The notes: generated by a model not told the origin, from the sequence alone. DNA of 64,000 nt from Siphonodentalium dalli (GCA_032622095.1 CP136067.1:75728705-75792704); one strand, 5' to 3'. Positions 12,571-23,803 are shown, counted from the stretch's first letter. A program made the numbers and translations.

Positions 12571-12814
12571 GATAGAAGTCGGCTGGCCCCCGCTAAGAAA
12601 GGCGCGAACATCATAAACTACAAACAATGTATAACATTGTAAATCAGAGGGCCCTTACTTACCTCACTAAAATATTACCATCCAGGATAACTGATATATC
12701 CGAGAATGAATTCAGAAACCCGGAAAAGTTATACACATATTTCAGCAATACGGAGCATTACAAACAGTAACTTTTCGATCATCAAAGCGTGTAAGTAACG
12801 ACATGCCGTCCACA

Positions 12815-13055
12815 ATAACAGAAGCTTCAACTGTTTTCGATTTTAAAAACCATCTAAGATCAATTGATCCTACAAGTATACCCCAGTATATTTATATACA
12901 GGACGTAGAAAATAATTTATTTCACGCCAGATTACGAAACTATTGTAGTGATCTTCAGTCTGACCAATTCTAGAACTATATATCTCAGGAAGTCCACGTT
13001 GCACGTGGCAACCAGTGTGAAGATGTATATCATTACTTCTTTATGTGCCCCACTA
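12815..13055 (+). pseudogene. LINE ORF2 C-terminal zinc-binding fragment
   Basis: The plus-strand frame reads NNLFHARLRNYCSDLQSDQF, then after a stop a block ending GNQCEDVYHYFFMCP. This matches the layout of the LINE ORF2 C-terminus, in which a basic LR-x-x-CSDL segment precedes a cysteine/histidine cluster. An in-frame TAG lies between the two parts. No endonuclease or reverse transcriptase remains nearby. Confidence 0.45.
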
Positions 13056-13109
13056 CCAGTTAGAACGAACTGAGATGTATCACTTGCTACACAGAGAAGG
13101 AATTAAATT

Positions 13110-14180
13110 AGCGCATATGAACAATCTACTTTTGGGCATTCCGAACAAACAAAATGTGAAACTGTTCAAAATAGTCCAGCATTTTGACGCGAATTTCTAG
13201 TTAAATTTCAGGATAATTAATTAATTATCAATTAAAATATAATATTGTTTTTGGCCTCAGCATACCATGCGCACTCGGCGTTGGCACCCCCACAATCAAT
13301 GTATAGCATAGGGGCTCATTAAGTTTTGCAACGTGTGGCCGATCCATTTTGTATTATATTACAAATAAAATATATTTAAACAAAACAACAAATTACACAT
13401 GAATTATTAATTTTCAGCTAATACATGTATCGACCGAATCAGTTAGCATAGATATATATTATGAAAAACACCCATCAAGCCATGGATGGCTAATCAATAA
13501 TTATTTGTATTGTATTGGTGATGATTACAAATGTGGAAGTATTTGCATTGTATTTGTTATCAGAAATTCTAGGCGTATTGTACATGTAACCAACTACTTT
13601 GAGAATTGAAAGGTAGTTTCAATCAAATTGTTCCATCAATAAAAAAGTTCTTTTTAACAGATATTTTGATGTGAAGCTGTTGGTCGACACCAGTCGCCCC
13701 TAATTGGAGTACCGGCGTAACAGTTTAACCCCCACCCCCAGCGCAAACCCCCGCCATGATCACCCCGCCCCGTCTTTTTTTTTCTTACCTTAACATATAG
13801 TGACCAGTCATGTAGTGGCTCAATTTATCATTTGATATGACCCATGTGACTCAGAAAAACTATCACACTATCATTGCTGACAAAAAAGAATGTTTTATGT
13901 TTTTTCTGTGATTTTTCATTTGATAAGTGTGGATCATCTGTCGTTGTGTGATATTGTACACTGGCTATAAATCGTATCTTGCTTATAATTCCAACATGAC
14001 ATGGTCATTCTACCAAAATATATCACTTCAGACCGATGCAAGGTCAGTACAATTGGTATTCCATCACAAGTTAATTAATATATATGTACAAGTTATATAC
14101 AAGGATATTAATTTACCATATACATGTAGAGTTAAAAATGAGTTGAATGTAATCTCAGTTTTTAGATTTCGTGTTATATT
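13110..14180. other. Non-coding DNA
   Basis: Nothing supported beyond AT-rich spacer. A pyrimidine-rich run lies near 13,770-13,785. Confidence 0.35.
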
Positions 14181-14182
14181 TT

Positions 14183-14662
14183 TCAAACAAACCTTGGCCA
14201 CCCAGTAAGTAGATCGTCATCATCCCATTGGATAGTTGGTTTGCTGTCCGCCGTGAACCCATTCTCAATATAATTATCTATGGAAGAAACACTATCGTAA
14301 CTCGCATTACTGTCCTGTCGAATCACGTCGAATTTCTTCCCCGTTAGATCCAAACTGACACTTCTTCTTCTTGTCGGGTGAAAATCAACAGAGGAAACTC
14401 TTCTTTGTGTGTGGTTGTCAATGTTTGTTTCTTTGGGCAAGTAAATAGGTCCACTGGAGAAGGAGTGCGAGCTACTAAAACTGTCGCTATTCTTCAGTGC
14501 GAAATTACCATAAAACTTGGGTTCGTCGTCATCAGAATCACTGTCGGCGTTTGTGGTGTTGGGGATTTCATCAGAATTCCTCTCTATGTTTTCTCCAGCT
14601 ATCACCATTGCCTCCTGGTTGATGGAATGTATGGTCACAAGGGAATAATCAATATTAAGCAC
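14183..14662 (-). CDS. Candidate host exon, function unknown
   Basis: An open frame of about 159 codons with protein-like composition, not recognised. It is acidic and serine-rich (SDSDDDEPKF, SDSFSSSHSFSS), has RRRSVSLDL, which resembles a basophilic kinase site, and ends with QWDDDDLLTGWPR. No membrane span or catalytic motif is visible. The first codon of the frame is GTG, preceded by an in-frame TAA, so a real start or splice acceptor must lie inside; an internal ATG is at 14,608. Near the 3' end the minus strand reads CCAAG|GTTTGT, a plausible splice donor just before the stop. I infer an exon of an intracellular, possibly phosphorylated region. It resembles none of the mobile-element proteins around it, but chance cannot be ruled out. 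Confidence 0.35.
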   Translation of the reverse strand: MLNIDYSLVTIHSINQEAMVIAGENIERNSDEIPNTTNADSDSDDDEPKFYGNFALKNSDSFSSSHSFSSGPIYLPKETNIDNHTQRRVSSVDFHPTRRRSVSLDLTGKKFDVIRQDSNASYDSVSSIDNYIENGFTADSKPTIQWDDDDLLTGWPRFV

Positions 14663-15450
14663 ACTATAACAACAATCACATCGTGCTTAATCATAGGCAA
14701 GCTTATAGTTTATTAGCCAAAATAATTTATTTTCTTTGTGGGATATCAGGTATCCACTACTGGAAGATTACAAGCATCACAAAGTATTTGTAACCAACGC
14801 CCATATATTCACACATAACCGGAAGTCATCATTGATAACAATGTCGAATCCCACTTACATTTAGACCTTTTTTTTTTTTTTACCGCTGCGTACTTATTGG
14901 AATACAATAGCAATATATGATGGTGTGATTTTGATATTAGAGACACGTTTTCACTAATTTGCTCAAAAGACCACGGTTACCATGCAATTGAAATATCTCA
15001 TTTTTTTGCAAAACATAAAATGTATGTAATGAATTTGAACTTACACTTTGTGTAATCCTTGCTTGTCGAACGAATAGAACATCTACGCGAATTAGAGGTG
15101 TTGGAGTGAACCTGCGCGGTAAAGTGATTGCTCAATCGTACTTATCGGGGATTCCGATGAAGACAGTCGCGCGTCAGGCCATCTATCTGAATCTGTCAAA
15201 ATATCCACGTTAGCATACATCAATATCATGTTGAGTTTGTAGCGTCAAACGATTCGAAGTCACGACCCATGTCGTAGGGTCAAATGTCGCTTTCATTTTG
15301 ACGATAGATGGGGATGTTGCACACCGTGCTCAAAACAAAGACAGCTAGTATACTGTGGTCCGTTGTTCTGTTGGTTCGTTTCCTGTGAAATCAATTGCGT
15401 AACGTTTCTGAGTTGGCATTAGATGATGATACAGAACCCAACAGCTGCTA
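14663..15450. other. Non-coding DNA
   Basis: Contains a poly-T run near 14,868-14,882. No supported gene or repeat. Confidence 0.35.
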
Positions 15451-15454
15451 TAGA

Positions 15455-15740
15455 TGGTAAAAACCGACTGCACAGCTATAAACCTTGCTCCAAATCGTAG
15501 CTACATGACTCAGGTTAAACACTGGTATAAGACCGGTTATAATAACGGCTACACATTTTATTGACTAAAACGGCTGTGAACTATACAACAGGCTACCGGC
15601 TATCAAACCAAATTATGACTATACAACCGGATACCCTGTATAACTGGCAAAACTGACTGCACAGCTGTGAAACCAACAAAACCGATTACCGGCAAAAATT
15701 GGCTAACTGCTATAACACATGCAACCGGTGACAAAACCCT
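15455..15740 (+). repeat. Degenerate ACCGGCTAT-type repeat
   Basis: Short phrases such as AACCGGC, CTATACAACCGG and GACTGCACAGCT recur with irregular spacing. Two longer units begin GACTGCACAGCT at about 15,466 and 15,653. Confidence 0.35.
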
Positions 15741-15905
15741 ATCGGAAACTCCAGTTTAGACCTAGTATAAACTACCTGTTTAATCTGAGTTTTTGTAGTA
15801 ACTCTAGGTCTTACTGTGCCGTGGGCTTGAAACAGGTTTGGTCGATCACGTCAACTTCCAGCGCAAGAGGTATTCTGTCTGTCTATCCATATCCATATTT
15901 GCGAA

Positions 15906-16035
15906 TGTCTGTCTGACTGTGTTCTATATAAATTCATGGGGGGGAGGGTGGCATCTAGATAGCACCAAAGTGTCTGTCTGACTGTGTTCTACATAAATTC
16001 ACGGGGGGGGGTGGCATCTAGATGGCACCAAAGGG
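15906..16035 (+). repeat. 65 bp tandem duplication
   Basis: TGTCTGTCTGACTGTGTTCT begins at 15,906 and again at 15,971. Each copy continues into a G run, then GGTGGCATCTAGAT and GCACCAAA. The copies differ by a few bases. Confidence 0.75.
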
Positions 16036-18019
16036 GTATAACAGGGGAAACTTTTTACGAGGAAGATAATGGTGACGCTTAGAATTTTCTAAAGTGAATA
16101 TGTTGTTTCTGTGCCTGCCACAATAAAAAAGGCATGTACCTGATATATAGCAACATTTATTTAAAACTGAGAATAATTAGCCAGTATATATAGCACCATG
16201 AACAGAGGAGCACCTGGATATTTCATTAAAACACCTGTATCTTCAAGGAAATATGATAACCAGTTGTCCTCAAAATCTTAGTCTAACCCGCTAGATTTGT
16301 TTATGAGAATACATGTGACACTTTGAGCAAGAGTATTTGCTTTGTCGACTCACTCGCCTGGTTGTCGATGTCTAATCGCTTGGTTATCATATATCCACCC
16401 GTGCGTCCGATGAGATCACGAGATGCACTGTGAATTCATTGACAGATGTGCATAGCTGTTGTTAATTAGCTGAGACGATGCCGTCAAATGAAATACATGC
16501 CAATGCTCTATGGATGACAAAACGCAATATTATGCACGAGACTACATCGAAATGCTAGAAAACTGGCTATGATCATGCACTACGTGTATATTTGAAACAA
16601 GCAAATGGAATCCAGAGTGTGCCGGGTTTGATATAGGGACATCGATTATGGCAGGGAAGTGACTATAGAGAGTATAGGGTGCGGGAGTCGATCAATTTAG
16701 AATATTCAATTACATGAATCAGAAATAATTGCAAATTATGTCATATTTTGTTTGCAACCCCTTTATTACTCCGTCGATTAGGATTTCCCGAAGAAACATA
16801 TCGGGATTCAACGGATTGGAATCAGAGACCCAGTTGGTAAGTCGCATGTGGCATTCGGGTACGTGGCTAGATGGCATCGGTTGGTGGGGGTGTCCATCTT
16901 GGAATTTCCAAATGCGCACCCACCTTGAACTACACCAGACTCACAAGTTCTATTTACACCCCCTTGTTCTTTGATTGCATGGTTGTTCTCCATAAGTTCT
17001 CTCACATGTCTGCACGGTACCATATTTTAACGGATATGTATTCGTGTGACCACAAATCCGCTGGGCCGACCATGCATGGAAATTGCATAATCCTAGCATA
17101 TAGACTGGCCTATGCTGGACATTTTTCATCTGATGGCTATTTCAGTCAAAAGTTTTAATAAAATGTAGGAAAATATGCAAATGTTGGTCTAAAAACAAAA
17201 AATTCGCCACTAATAAATTATTGAAACACCATACTACCAGAACAATTTCAACCTATTGTTGGTGTGAGTGATATTTCCAACTAATGTTGTGTCAGACATG
17301 AAATTTCCAACTGTTGAACATTTTAACCAGACCCCCCCCCCCCCCCCCCCTCCCGGTCGGTGATGGCATTATGCAAACAGTGATCTCGAGACTTGTTCGA
17401 ATCTCCATAAGCGAGAATGTGTGACCCACGTCCCTGACCAAATGGTTCATGGCGGCATGTTAGTCAAGTGTTTATATCCAATCCACATATTATCCTCTTC
17501 TAATTAACAGAAAATCTTTTTTCTTGAAATTATAGCTAAAAATGTCAGCCCCGAGGAAAACAAGTGTATGCACCATCGATAATCTCGGTGACATCATTGT
17601 AACGGTCACCACACAAACGACGTGCGTGTTACGTATACGCCTCCCCGTGTCCACTGAAACAATCCCATAAATGTAATAATATATCATACATGTTGGGCGA
17701 ATAAGTTCGACCAATTAATAAAACCCGATGGACTCGGTTTAAGATAAACCTGGGGTAGGGAGGTTTTATTCTGATTATTTTTCAAATAGCATTTTTTTTA
17801 ATGGATGTCTATGTATAAATCAGTCATAGCCCCTAATGCATATATAGTCAAATGAGATTGACCGCATACGATCAGTGATCTTATCAGAGTTTTACTCCCG
17901 ACATTAAAATTAGGTTTAAATTGCGAGCGAGTTCATAAAGTACAAAATGAGTTTATCAGAAAACTTAGTGGGTTTAACTGAACTAAAACTAGGTTTATCT
18001 CCGCTAAACCCGAGATTTA
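16036..18019. other. Non-coding DNA with a long poly-C run
   Basis: A run of about 19 C residues lies at about 17,332-17,350. Short overlapping frames at 16.7-17.2 kb have no protein-like features and I do not accept them as genes. Confidence 0.35.
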
Positions 18020-18027
18020 CTCCAGGA
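18020..18027. repeat. Left target-site duplication of the hAT-type element
   Basis: CTCCAGGA, repeated exactly at 18,733-18,740. Eight bases is the duplication length made by hAT transposases. Confidence 0.8.
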
Positions 18028-18732
18028 TAGTGTTCGGTCCGAATATTCGAATGTTCGAATATTCGCTCGTAAAAATAAATATTCGAATATTCGAATAATT
18101 ATTTGACTATTCCTGGTTTATTATTAGTCTGAGGGTCTGTTATAAGTATAGTCTATTTTCCACTGACCATAAACGAATTAATATGACGTAACTGTAACGT
18201 TCTTATTTGATTGACGTCATGACGTTGAAATAATTTTATTGGCTAGGTGTAAACCAGACCGTGCTTGCATGTGGTCATAGGAAGCGGACCTATAAGGCAT
18301 CGTTTTGTTTTTGTTTGCGCGTTGTCACTTGTGTGTATAATATGGCGTCAAATTCGAAGAAATCAGATATATGGACTCACTTCACGTTGGATGCTAAAAC
18401 TAAAAAGTCAACCTGCAAGCTCAATCCAGAACACGTTCTTAGTTATTGTGGCACTACGAACAACTTGTGGAACCATGCATGGGACATTGACTATTTGAAC
18501 TTCATAAACAGATAAACTCTTGCTATTAAGCCAAAAGACTTTTTTTCTCTCTTTTTTTGCGTATAGCATGTGCATGGATAAATATGCTATTTCATTAAAT
18601 AATAAATTGGTTCCAAAATATGTTATCTATATAATTTTATAATTTATCTAAATATTCGAATACTATTCGAATATTCGCTCGTTATTCGAACCGAATATTC
18701 GAATATCGAAATCCGTCGAATACCGAACACTA
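18028..18732. mobile_element. Non-autonomous hAT-type DNA transposon, 705 bp
   Basis: Ends are TAGTGTTCGGT and ACCGAACACTA, an exact 11-base terminal inverted repeat. Subterminal regions on both sides are packed with ATATTCGAAT-type palindromes, possible transposase binding sites. Exact 8 bp target duplications flank it. The interior keeps only a BED-finger frame and lacks the catalytic DDE/RNase H region and the dimerisation domain, so it depends on a transposase supplied elsewhere. Confidence 0.85.
18342..18515 (+). pseudogene. BED zinc finger remnant of a hAT transposase
   Basis: The ATG at 18,342 opens a 57-codon frame: MASNSKKSDIWTHFTLDA, then KSTCKLNPE and LWNHAWDID. A tryptophan and phenylalanine followed by a cysteine pair and a histidine are the outline of a BED finger, the DNA-binding N-terminus of hAT transposases. 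The second cysteine of the expected C-x2-C pair reads N or P here, and the final histidine region is abnormal (AWDIDY), so the finger is probably non-functional. The frame stops directly after it, at the junction left by an internal deletion. Confidence 0.7.
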
Positions 18733-18740
18733 CTCCAGGA
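18733..18740. repeat. Right target-site duplication of the hAT-type element
   Basis: CTCCAGGA, identical to 18,020-18,027. Confidence 0.8.
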
Positions 18741-18889
18741 ACACCAAGATTTACTCCTACTAAAGCCTAGAATAAACTAGAATAAAACCAGGTCTGTAAC
18801 AAGAGCATCGCTAGGGTGTGGCAATATACTTCCTTTAGCCATTTCAAATTGTACTACCGCAAAATAAAGTAATAATTTGAGCTTACACA

Positions 18890-19516
18890 GATAATCTGAT
18901 ATACCCATAATTTCAAATGCCAAAATGCGGTCAAAGTCGAAAAATGGCCGTAACTCATGTGGAAATAATTGGACAGAACCTGTATTCGAACTTGGCCTTT
19001 AGTTTCAGCTGGAAAAAAACACACACACCCTCACACACGCACACACATACACACACACCCTCACACACACACACACCCACCAGCTTTGGTTCAGATCAAA
19101 TAATCCAAACTGGAGTTAGCGGTCGGAAACCGAAATGTTATGAAATCGGTCAAATTCTAAGCCTAAAAAGGGCCGTAACTCATGTAAATATAATTTGACG
19201 GAACCCATATTCGAACTTGGCATGTATATTTAGCTGGGAAATACACATATCAACTTTGGTTCAGATTCAAATAATCCAAATTGGAGTTACAGGTCGCAAA
19301 CCAAAAATGTTAACAGACGGTCAACTTCTAAGTCGAAAACGGAACAAAAGGCCGTAACTCATGTAAAATACCCACATTCGAACTTGGCCTGTATCCTTAG
19401 CTGGGAAATACACATACTAACTTTGGTTCAGATAAAATAATCCAAACTGGAGTTATCGGTCGTAAGCCAAAATGTTAACAGACGGTCAACTTCTAAGTCG
19501 AAAAATGGCCGTAATT
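18890..19516 (+). repeat. Tandem array, about 157-225 bp units (left part)
   Basis: Each unit contains GGCCGTAACTCATGT, then ATTCGAACTTGGC, AGCTGGGAAATACACAT, TTTGGTTCAGAT and AATAATCCAAA. GGCCGTAA starts at about 18,946, 19,171, 19,350 and 19,507. The first unit is lengthened by a CACACA/CCTCACACAC expansion at about 19,018-19,080. The array is interrupted at 19,517 by a transposon and resumes at 20,411. Confidence 0.75.
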
Positions 19517-20410
19517 CCAGGGGGGGCGGAAAAAAAACTGCGGGACACAACGTACCGGGGGGTGGGGGGGGGGGTACCTAGGCGTAAAAAATTTACACGT
19601 AAATTTTTTCCTTATTCATTTAGGGGGGGGGGGGGGGTTGTCGGAAAAAATTTGCATGTATTTTTTTCTCCAAATATGTATTTTCAGACTCACAACTTCA
19701 ATTTTCTCTCATTTTATAGAATATGGATTAACAATAATATTCAAATCATATATACATGAGTAGCTACAATCCACCTAAAACAATTTTGGATAATCACTGT
19801 CTTGGTTTACATGTGATATTGACCCCATTAACCCTCTTAATAATGCCGACTATGTCAGTGTCTACCAGTCGAATGCAGAATTCAACCCTGCGATCGCTTA
19901 TCTGGCAAATTTTTACTGCAGAACTATCCCATGTATTAAACAATTTCTCCTCCATTGGTATCAGAAAACAGTTATATGCTGGTATCTCACTCATCTCATT
20001 TGCATCTTTTTCAAAGTCGAGGTAATGACTAGTTGTCATTTTTTAAAGTGCATACAAAGCGTTGAGATCACCAATATACATGTTTGTACATGTCATCATG
20101 ACATCACGAGGTACAAATCTGCGTTATACTGGTAGACAATGACCATTTTAGTCATAATAATCTAAACTAAGTTACCAAGCACCTTCTCGTGAATTGTATG
20201 CTCCGGTGTTTTTTTTCGGTTTCCGGTCAAACCGAGTTGTTGTCCGGCTGGGGTAGATTTGATTTTTTTTTCGGGGGGGGGGGGGGGGGGGCAAATGGTC
20301 AGTGGAAAAAAACTGCAGTTTTTGCTGTTTGGGGGGGGGGGTACCCAAATCGAAGAAAACAGTTTTTTCCACCCTGTGTCTGCAGTTTTTTTTCCGCCCC
20401 CCCCCCCTGG
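19517..20410. mobile_element. 894 bp element with G-tract terminal inverted repeats
   Basis: The left end is CCAGGGGGGGCGG followed by a run of A and CTGC. The right end is its reverse complement, with a longer G tract. The element sits exactly inside one unit of the tandem array: the unit reads TAATT before it and TAACT after it, a probable imperfect 5 bp target duplication. Two more G-tract blocks lie just inside the left end and one inside the right end. No transposase is present. Confidence 0.65.
19794..20039 (-). other. 81-codon frame inside the G-tract element
   Basis: The minus-strand frame runs from ATG at 20,039 to TGA at 19,794. It has balanced composition (HYLDFEKDANEMSEIPAYNC, then WDSSAVKICQISDRRVEF) unlike the low-complexity flanks. 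I do not recognise a domain. It may be a captured exon or a remnant of an element protein. It is too short to judge by eye. Confidence 0.25.
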
Positions 20411-20620
20411 TAACTCGTGTAAACATAATTGGACGGAACCCATATTCGAACTTGGCCTGTAGTTTTGGCTGGGAAATACACGTACCTAATTTGGTTCAGA
20501 TCAAATAATCCCAAAATGAAGTTATCGATCGGAAACCAAGAATGTTAACGGGCGGTCAGACAGACGGACGGACGGACAGACAGACTGATTAAATAATACG
20601 ACCTTTTTTTTCTCAAAAGG
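20411..20620 (+). repeat. Tandem array (right part) and CAGA/CGGA microsatellite
   Basis: The array unit interrupted at 19,517 continues here with TAACTCGTGT, ATTCGAACTTGGCC and TTGGTTCAGAT. A GACGGACGGACGGAC-type microsatellite follows at about 20,553-20,587. Confidence 0.7.
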
Positions 20621-21976
20621 ACGTATAATAAAAAACCAGTTTAAACTAGATATCCCGATTCGGACCATATAAAACGTATTCACTATTTGCTCATTTTCAC
20701 TTCACCAAGAATCTCGCTGACGAGTTTCATTTGGTAACAAAACCGGTTTGAATTCTTAACATGACGGTTAGAATTCTTATTAATTTCCGTTCATTCTATA
20801 CATTCAGTATGACACACATATATTTCAGAAGCTATATAAAATAAAGATATATATGTAGACACCATATCAGATGGTCACCAACATGGCCACCGTGATCAAT
20901 TGTAAATTAGAAACTAGGGATTATATGCGTGGTTAACTGCTATACACGAAACACTATACATACTAATATACGTACACCATGCAATATGGACATTAAGTCA
21001 AGTCAGTTGTATCAGTGAATTTTATATATATATCTCTCATTCCTTGCACCCGGATTGTGCGTTGTGGTGGCTCTGTGTATAGTGTTAGCGTAAGTTTGTG
21101 TCCATAAACAAGATGTTTTCGATAAAGCTGTCTGTTTCTATGTTTACACCGATGATAGTTGCAATGATTGAAGCAATCATTGATGCAATGCATGTTATAG
21201 ATTTCTTTGACAAACGTGTATTCTTTGAAAATTATGACGCGAAAACCTGGCTTGTCCCAAATATTATAAAATAAAAAAAAAGTTCTGCATATTCAATGCA
21301 TGCAAGTTTGATTGTGGGCGAAGTTCGACATCCAAGCTCTCTAACTGCTGTGAAACGTACGCGATATGTTTGGATCAAGTGTTAGAAAATTTAATTTCCG
21401 TCGATGTATTTTGGGCACGTTTGTATCCCTTGCACATTGGCCACATTTTCCAATAAATAGAACAGTTTTCTATATTAAAATTCCAAGCTAATCGGTGTAC
21501 ATTTAACAAATCATCGCCCTCTCACAATCATTGTGTTAATGCCACCCCCACTCGCTTGTCTGTTTGAGTGAAATTTACATATAATCGGGAGCGATGGTGA
21601 AAGCTGTTTTCCCGCCGATGAGCCGCTATACACAGCGCCACCGCAACGCACAGGTCCGGGGTGCAATGAGTGTACCCACTTAAGGTGTCGCAATATATAA
21701 ATGCCGACTGGCAGGGACGTGGCAAGAGTGTCTCAGTTTGAGGGTTGACCACCAACGGAATCCCATCCCCTTGAATTTAATCAGACCAAACACAAGTTTT
21801 GCATAATTTCATTCGCAGACCCAGCTCGCAAATAGGTCCATAATCGACCTATACTATTCGCATAGGTTCATATAGGATTATTTGATACTGAAATAAGCAC
21901 ATAGTGGACACCCGTCATATCGTCTTATGGCGCGGGGTACAATGAAAATACATTTAAAAGAGCGTGTATCTTGTAA
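20621..21976. other. Non-coding DNA
   Basis: No supported gene or repeat. This is the left flank of the Polinton. Confidence 0.35.
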
Positions 21977-21982
21977 GTCGTG
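21977..21982. repeat. Left target-site duplication of the Polinton
   Basis: GTCGTG, repeated exactly at 35,487-35,492. Six bases is the known duplication length for Polinton integration. Confidence 0.8.
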
Positions 21983-22260
21983 AGTAGTATTGTCTGGCAC
22001 TCTGGCCCACCCCCTCTGGATCTGGCCCATGGATCAGAGTGCCAGGTCCCAGGTCCTGACATTGACTCTCTGTCTGGCACTCTGGCCCAACCCCTCTGGG
22101 TCTATCACTCTGGCCCATGGGCCAGAGTGCCAGGTCCCGGGTCAGGATCTGGGACCTGGCACAGAGGGGGTGGGCCTGAGTGCCTGACAGAGAGTCAATG
22201 TCAGGTCCCAGATCAGGCAATGTCGATGAAGGTCCCAGATCAGGCAATGTCGATGAAGAT
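21983..22260 (+). repeat. Left terminal region of the Polinton, nested palindromes
   Basis: The first 38 bases match the right terminus in inverted orientation with one substitution and one C-run difference. Inward it is built of inverted copies of CTGGCACTCTGGCCCA and CCCCCTCTGG modules, then two direct copies of a 27-base unit ending CAATGTCGATGA (about 22,203-22,258). The open frames crossing it are by-products of this composition. Confidence 0.8.
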
Positions 22261-22424
22261 CTTAATTCACCAAAAAAGAAACACATTTGAAATGACGTTC
22301 GGGAAAATTGGTAGAAAAACACAATGACGTCGCCAACGACGCCCACGCGTTTTACATATAACAAAATCCCATTTAGAGCATATCATTTCTCCACGATGGA
22401 ATACGCTGCTACTGATCTCGGATC

Positions 22425-22970
22425 TTATGTCAGAGCTATCCGTGTATCGGCCCCGAGGGACATTGCGGTGTGAGAGGCCCTTTCCTCCTGGGCAGTGTAT
22501 GGTACACGTGAAAAGTTCTTTGAACTATTCACTTTTGTCTGTGCAACTTGGGCTCGCAATCCTAGTACAAAAAAGTTTGCTTCATCATGATTAATCAAAT
22601 ATATCGAGAGATCGTTTTGATTTTTTACGGGTGTTTTAATGGACTTACTTCTAACTCGTTTGCGAGAAGAATGATTTTTCAAAGGCTGCGATGATCTATT
22701 TATGCCATTTGGTGTTGATATTTTCTTTATTGTTTCCCTTCCAAAAGATTTCAATGCTTCTTTACCTTGTTTCAAAAATACTTCTTTTGGACTTTTACCA
22801 CGATGAATGATATCTTCGACTGCAGCAAGTCCATGCTTGAATACTTGTTGTTTAGCAATCTGACCAATAGGTTTTAGAAACGGTACTACTGTTCTCATTG
22901 CAGATTTGAATAGTGAACCAATTCCATTTCCATACTGTCTAGGTACGACTCTATACACGGGGATCATCAT
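22425..22970 (-). CDS. Polinton pX-like minor capsid/core protein
   Basis: An uninterrupted 181-codon frame. The N-terminal third reads RQYGNGIGSLFKSAMRTVVP, then FLKPIGQIAKQ and a short helical stretch ending GKEALKSFGRE. The glycine-rich start followed by basic amphipathic helices is the pattern of small basic virion proteins encoded by Polintons and adintoviruses and likened to adenovirus pX. Such proteins are thought to bind packaged DNA in the particle. A basic segment (KNHSSRKRVRSKSIKTP) follows at about residues 98-114. It is the last gene before the left terminus, directly downstream of the penton-like gene. The long tail is unlike the family core and may be read-through of a damaged end. 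Function is inferred from the family. Confidence 0.6.
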   Translation of the reverse strand: MMIPVYRVVPRQYGNGIGSLFKSAMRTVVPFLKPIGQIAKQQVFKHGLAAVEDIIHRGKSPKEVFLKQGKEALKSFGRETIKKISTPNGINRSSQPLKNHSSRKRVRSKSIKTPVKNQNDLSIYLINHDEANFFVLGLRAQVAQTKVNSSKNFSRVPYTAQEERASHTAMSLGADTRIALT

Positions 22971-22979
22971 AAATACATA

Positions 22980-23803
22980 TTACTTCGGCGTCGGAAATGC
23001 AACTTTACCATAGACTTTCCACCAACAAACTAAATTGGTTTTGCCAGTATCACCAGATATATACACATTTATGGTATCAAAGCTAGACTTTGATACTGGT
23101 ACATAATGTAAGTTTTTGAATTCATGCTTATCATGTATTCTTTTACTCTCGAATGATGTCACTCGTAATATCGGTGCCTCATCATCACTAACAATTGTAT
23201 AATCAGCGATATCAGAATAAACAAACAACTGATTATGCTCCGCATTTAAATAAATATGGAAATGTTATCGAAGGAGTAGCAAATGTAGCAGTCTCTGATT
23301 CTGTTCTGTAACCAAGTTTATCCAAAATAGCTCTGGGGAGTACAAGACCTACTTTGGTGTAACTATTGGTTGAAATTTCAACTCGTTGTTGTGCTTTGGA
23401 ATATCCGAATTCGAATTCCAGTTCTGGAATCAATTTGCTTACTGTACTATCAATTACACCTTGAATTGTATCTGTCAAATGTGCTGCACCAGAATATGCT
23501 CCTTCTGGTATTTTTAATTCTATACCATTTTCTGGTTTTGAAATTACTATATAACTTTAAAATATTGTTAACTTGTGCAGGTATTGTAAAATTCTTGGAA
23601 CAGAAGTTTTTATTTTTATTATGCAAGCATCTCCAATAATGTTGTATGTTTCTGGTGGTACAATTAGTTCAACCATTGCAACTTCCCAAACTCTTTATCA
23701 GTATGTATGGATTTTGGTAATTCACTGTGAAACAACATTGTGAGTTGGCTGGGTAAAGTGACATTGAACTATCACTCATGAGAGTTATGTAGAATGAATT
23801 CAT
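22980..23803 (-). pseudogene. Polinton penton-like minor capsid protein, broken
   Basis: Three pieces in different frames lie in order: an N-terminal piece from ATG at 23,803 (MNSFYITLMSDSSMSLYPAN), a middle piece 23,478-23,233 (TDTIQGVIDSTVSKL, RVEISTNSYTKVGLVLP), and a C-terminal piece 23,228-22,980 (FVYSDIADYTIVSDDEAPIL, HYVPVSKSSFDTINVYISGD). The start motif and the 'VYSD...APIL' and 'YVPV...FDTI' blocks recur in a conserved Polinton structural protein, taken to be the single-jelly-roll vertex (penton-like) protein. At least two frameshifts and a nonsense change separate the pieces, so no complete product is made. It precedes the pX-like gene by a few bases, as in related elements. A non-penton structural role is possible. 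Confidence 0.6.

Noticed and set aside
12024-12614. Opposing frames of 70-102 codons
   Set aside because: They lie on a 326 bp tandem repeat and read the same units twice.
19018-19080. Coding frame rich in Thr-His-Pro
   Set aside because: It is a CA-type microsatellite inside a tandem unit.
21954-22364. 136-codon and 115-codon frames over the left Polinton terminus
   Set aside because: By-products of GC-rich palindromic modules with few stops; no relation to Polinton genes.
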